A stretch of 64,000 nt of DNA from an uncultured Rhodospirillaceae bacterium (GTDB lineage: Bacteria; Pseudomonadota; Alphaproteobacteria; Reyranellales; Reyranellaceae), in assembly GCA_945952105.1 (NCBI GenBank), contig CAMFGZ010000003.1, positions 62,001 through 126,000 on the forward strand. Direction: 5' to 3'. Below are positions 61,515-64,000 of this stretch, one piece after another. Made by a program: the position numbers and the translations under genes. The notes under the pieces were generated by a model that saw nothing but the letters and a program-made list of their open reading frames with translations, searched no databases and had not been told where the DNA came from. Each line of letters opens with the position of its first letter. Position 1 is the first letter of the stretch.

Positions 61515-61618
61515 GCGGCGGATCCGGGCGGCTGGGTCGCGAGGCGCTCCGATACCGATTTTGCAGGGAGGGCCGTGATCGTGTGAAAGTGATGTCCGGC
61601 TCTTGGGGACGGGGCGGA

Positions 61619-62152
61619 ATGGCGCTGTGGAAGAGTGCGCGAGCCGGTCGCGTGGGGGTGGCAATCCTGGCACTTGCCCTTGCGCTGGCAACATCGGCGG
61701 CGGCGCAGCAATGGACCGAGCTGAAGGACGGCGCGTTTTCTATCGCGATGCCGGGTACTCCGGAACGGTCGGCGGAGGAAGTCACGGTCAATGGCACGGG
61801 CGAAGTCGTCGACCAGGTCGAGTTCAGCGTCACACTGGGGGCGGTCGAATTCTTCTTCTCCCACACGCTTTACCGGAAGATGCCGGCCGACCTCTCACCG
61901 GTCCAGATGCTGCTCAACAGCCGCGACGGTCGGACGGGCCATCTTCTTGCGGATCGCGCATTGACCGTCTCGGGAGCGCCTGCGCGCGAGTATGTTCACG
62001 AGGAGGAGGGCTGGATACTGGCAACCCGTGCCGTGTACGCCGACAACACGCTGTATCAGCTCATCGTGGTCGGCAAAGCCGGTGTTCAGACGGCGCCGGC
62101 GACCCGCCGCTTCTTCGACTCTTTCAAGCTGACCCCGCCGGCAAGGCCCTGA
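61619..62152 (+). CDS. Exported protein of unknown function
   Basis: A 177-residue protein with a signal peptide (MALWKSARAGRVGVAILALA, cleavage near SAAAQQ). The mature part begins with WTELKDGAFSIAMPGTPERS, a pattern often found in small periplasmic proteins of alphaproteobacteria, and is predicted beta-rich (VVDQVEFSVTLGAVEFFFSHTLYRK; WILATRAVYADNTLYQLIVVG). ATG 61592 in frame would add nine residues before the signal peptide; 61619 fits a signal better. It ends with RRFFDSFKLTPPARP. Function unknown. Confidence 0.72.
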   Translation: MALWKSARAGRVGVAILALALALATSAAAQQWTELKDGAFSIAMPGTPERSAEEVTVNGTGEVVDQVEFSVTLGAVEFFFSHTLYRKMPADLSPVQMLLNSRDGRTGHLLADRALTVSGAPAREYVHEEEGWILATRAVYADNTLYQLIVVGKAGVQTAPATRRFFDSFKLTPPARP

Positions 62153-62216
62153 CAGCCGGGTTTTCCACGTTCTCCACCGATCGATCCCCGCAATTCGCGC
62201 ATGCGCGACGCAACCT

Positions 62217-62717
62217 TCAGGCGCTGCCCCTGTCAGCGCGATGCAGCCGGATCGTCAGCAGAAGCGCGCGACCGAGGATGGCGCCGGCGCAGAGCATGGC
62301 TACGAGCGCGGCCAGGAAGCGGAAGATTTCCAGTTCCGGCGATCCGACGAAAGCGCCCAGACTTTCGACGACGACCGCCGCGCCGACGACAATGGCAACC
62401 CACAGCAGCAGGAGCTTGGCCGCATGGGTGAGGTTCACCCGCGGCCGGTACATGTCGTGCTGGATGCCGATCGTCATGCCCCGGACGCCACCGATCACGA
62501 ACCCCGCCGCGACGGCCGTGCCGAACATCCATGGAGGCTGGTGGTCGGCCAACTGGAGGAGCGAAAGGATCACGCCCACGAAAAGGGCCAGGAAAGCGGG
62601 TGCGAACAAGCGCCAGGTCGAAATGTATCGCCGGCGGACCTCTCGCACGGAGAGATAGATGCAACTCCCGGCCGCGAGCGCCAGAAGCAGGTGAACCAGG
62701 GTCAAATTGTGAATCAC
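62217..62717 (-). CDS. Four-to-five-helix membrane protein, paralog of 50197-50700
   Basis: A 166-residue protein from GTG 62717 (MIHNLTLVHLLLALAAG). Helix positions and the loops REVRRRYISTWRLFAPAF and GVRGMTIGIQHDMYRPRVNL match its paralog at 50197-50700, which has REARGRSLPPGRLFAALPF and GVGRGLFLKLQLDRMYSRLRL. No catalytic motif. No ribosome site is visible. Function unknown. It is convergent with the exported protein to its left. Confidence 0.68.
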   Translation of the reverse strand: MIHNLTLVHLLLALAAGSCIYLSVREVRRRYISTWRLFAPAFLALFVGVILSLLQLADHQPPWMFGTAVAAGFVIGGVRGMTIGIQHDMYRPRVNLTHAAKLLLLWVAIVVGAAVVVESLGAFVGSPELEIFRFLAALVAMLCAGAILGRALLLTIRLHRADRGSA

Positions 62718-62869
62718 GCAGTAAGCTTACACGTGGAGCGGTGTAGGTGAAGAGGAACTGGATGAATTCATGATAACGCCATACATGCGAACGGGTTCCT
62801 CAAGGGCGTTTCTGTGGACGAGGGCGAGGTTACAAGTAGACTGCGAAGAGTTGGGGGCGACACGTCGGC

Positions 62870-64000
62870 ATGGCTTCCCGTCCGGTCTTTTTTTCCAGAG
62901 GCGCATGGCCGGCGGCGATTCATCTTGCGCTTCTGGCGTCGATCATCGCCCTGCCGCTTCTGGCTCTCCTCGGTTTGCTCCTTCATCGGACGGTGGCCTT
63001 CCAGCGTCACCAGGTCGAGCAACGGCTGGTCCAGGTGGCCGAAGACCTGGTCGCCGATCTCGATCGCGATATCGACCGCCACGTCACGATCCTGCAGACG
63101 CTCATCAGCTCGCGATCGCTGGCGGGCGAGGACTATGCCGGCTTCCATGCCCGTGCGACGCGCAGCCTGCGCGACAAGGGCGGCGTCGTCCTGATCGACC
63201 CCGAGGGGCATCAGCTCGTGAACACGTTCCTGCCGTTTGGTCAGGCGCCTCGCATGACCGGCAGCCCGGAAATGCTGGAGGCCGTCCGGCGGACGCAACG
63301 ACCTGTCGTTTCGAATCTGTTCACGGGCCTCGCGTCGCGCGAAGTCGTGTTCAACATCGCGATCCCCATCGTCGAGGGCGGCGAGCTTCGCTACGTCCTC
63401 AGTCTCGCCCTGCGCCCCTCCGTGTTCCAGCCGTTGCTGGCCGGGCAGGGGCTGCCGCAGGAGTGGAACACGACCATCTGGGACGGCAACGGTCTCATCG
63501 TCGCGAGGGCGCGCGACGACGGCCGCCTGATTGGTACACGGGTGCCCGGCCGGCTACGCGATGAGTCGCGCCCGCTGCGGGCGTACGAAACCACCAGCTT
63601 CGACGGCGTCGATGTCCTGCACGCCTTTGCCCGCAGCCGGTATTCGGGCTGGGGCATCGGCGTGAACGCCCCCATGGCGTCCATTCAGGCCCAGGCCCTG
63701 CAGTCGCTTTGGCTGTGGGGCGGCACCATCGTGGCCGTCGCCGTCCTGGTCCTGGGGCTGGCAACGGCGTTCGCCCGCCAACTCACCCGGCCGCTGGCGG
63801 CTGCGACGGCCGCCGCGCGCTCGCTTGGGCGCGAGGAGCCGTTCGATGTCGGTCCGTCCCGTGTCGTCGAGATCAACGCGGTAAACGATGCGCTCTGCAT
63901 CGCGCGCGACGAGCTGGCCGCGCGCACGGCCGCCTTGCGCCGCAGCGAACAGCAGCTGCGGTCGGCCGCAGACGCCGCCCAGTTCGGCGCCCACGAGTAC
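62870..64000 (+). CDS. Sensor protein (Cache-HAMP-PAS), 3' truncated by window
   Basis: Open from ATG 62870 to the window end (377 codons, no stop). A first membrane helix at residues about 17-39 (IHLALLASIIALPLLALLGLL) is followed by a periplasmic dCache-like sensing domain (about 45-265, with GGVVLIDPEGHQLVNTFLP and WDGNGLIVARARDDGRLIG), a second helix (LWGGTIVAVAVLVLGLATAFA), a HAMP-like linker (ARQLTRPLAAATAAARSLG) and the start of a PAS domain (SEQQLRSAADAAQFG). This is the layout of histidine kinases or cyclic-nucleotide-type sensors; the output domain lies outside. The preceding 152 bp show no clear promoter. Confidence 0.85.
   Translation, partial: MASRPVFFSRGAWPAAIHLALLASIIALPLLALLGLLLHRTVAFQRHQVEQRLVQVAEDLVADLDRDIDRHVTILQTLISSRSLAGEDYAGFHARATRSLRDKGGVVLIDPEGHQLVNTFLPFGQAPRMTGSPEMLEAVRRTQRPVVSNLFTGLASREVVFNIAIPIVEGGELRYVLSLALRPSVFQPLLAGQGLPQEWNTTIWDGNGLIVARARDDGRLIGTRVPGRLRDESRPLRAYETTSFDGVDVLHAFARSRYSGWGIGVNAPMASIQAQALQSLWLWGGTIVAVAVLVLGLATAFARQLTRPLAAATAAARSLGREEPFDVGPSRVVEINAVNDALCIARDELAARTAALRRSEQQLRSAADAAQFGAHEY

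Noticed and set aside
1..64000. CRISPR arrays, insertion sequences, rRNA genes or prophage
   Set aside because: No regularly spaced repeats, transposases, integrases or rRNA-like stretches were seen on either strand.

Overview
The window is a stretch of high-GC chromosome-like DNA. Gene content suggests an alphaproteobacterium: a CPA2 antiporter, PxpABC, an orphan form-II CoxL-like protein, DUF992 and DUF1036 proteins, a Crp/Fnr regulator, bacterial topoisomerase IB, a lone Flp pilin and an OmpA barrel. The species cannot be fixed from sequence alone; a Reyranella- or Bradyrhizobium-like lineage is only a guess. Genes are dense, with many 4-bp ATGA/GTGA overlaps. No insertion sequence, phage, CRISPR array or rRNA was seen.

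Layout. 1-6.8 kb: end of a class III aminotransferase, a LysE exporter, cardiolipin synthase, an EEP-family phosphatase coupled to a CPA2 antiporter, and a DenD-like dehydrogenase. 6.8-13.5 kb: a TylF/CmcI-like methyltransferase, two tandem paralogous polytopic membrane proteins, three coupled membrane-anchored beta-rich proteins and a large membrane protein, mostly unassigned. 13.5-22 kb: an acyl-CoA carboxylase beta subunit, a P-loop kinase, 5-oxoprolinase genes (pxpC-pxpB divergent from pxpA), a CoxL-like molybdoenzyme and an SGNH-like protein.

22-35.7 kb is the centrepiece, a nearly self-contained selenocysteine/formate dehydrogenase island. It holds a Tat-exported formate dehydrogenase alpha subunit with an in-frame UGA (Sec198) followed by a SECIS-type hairpin, then the iron-sulfur and cytochrome b subunits, fdhE, selA, a Sel1-repeat gene, selB, the tRNA-Sec gene selC, several small uncharacterised genes, fdhD and mobB. 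It supplies the enzyme, the Sec-decoding apparatus (except selD, not seen here) and Mo-cofactor maturation.

35.7-38.3 kb: a TPR plus outer-membrane-barrel protein of the Slam/DUF560 type, followed by a secreted FecR-domain protein whose C-terminal Gly-rich module resembles a TbpB-type barrel. I read this as a candidate type XI secretion pair. 38.4-43 kb: GT2 glycosyltransferase, IlvD/Edd dehydratase, sarcosine-oxidase-like flavoenzyme, isochorismatase-family hydrolase. 43-54 kb: Flp pilin, universal stress protein, envelope proteins (MliC/NlpE/META-like fusion, AI-2E transporter, MORN, MgtC, PRC-barrel), a membrane SGNH protein, DUF1036 and a strongly codon-biased OmpA with a leader hairpin and a good terminator. 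54-64 kb: an O-antigen-polymerase-like protein, topoisomerase IB, a ROK-family protein with circularly permuted motif order, a Crp/Fnr regulator, a flavin monooxygenase divergent from a NIPSNAP gene, and the start of a Cache/HAMP/PAS sensor cut by the window end.
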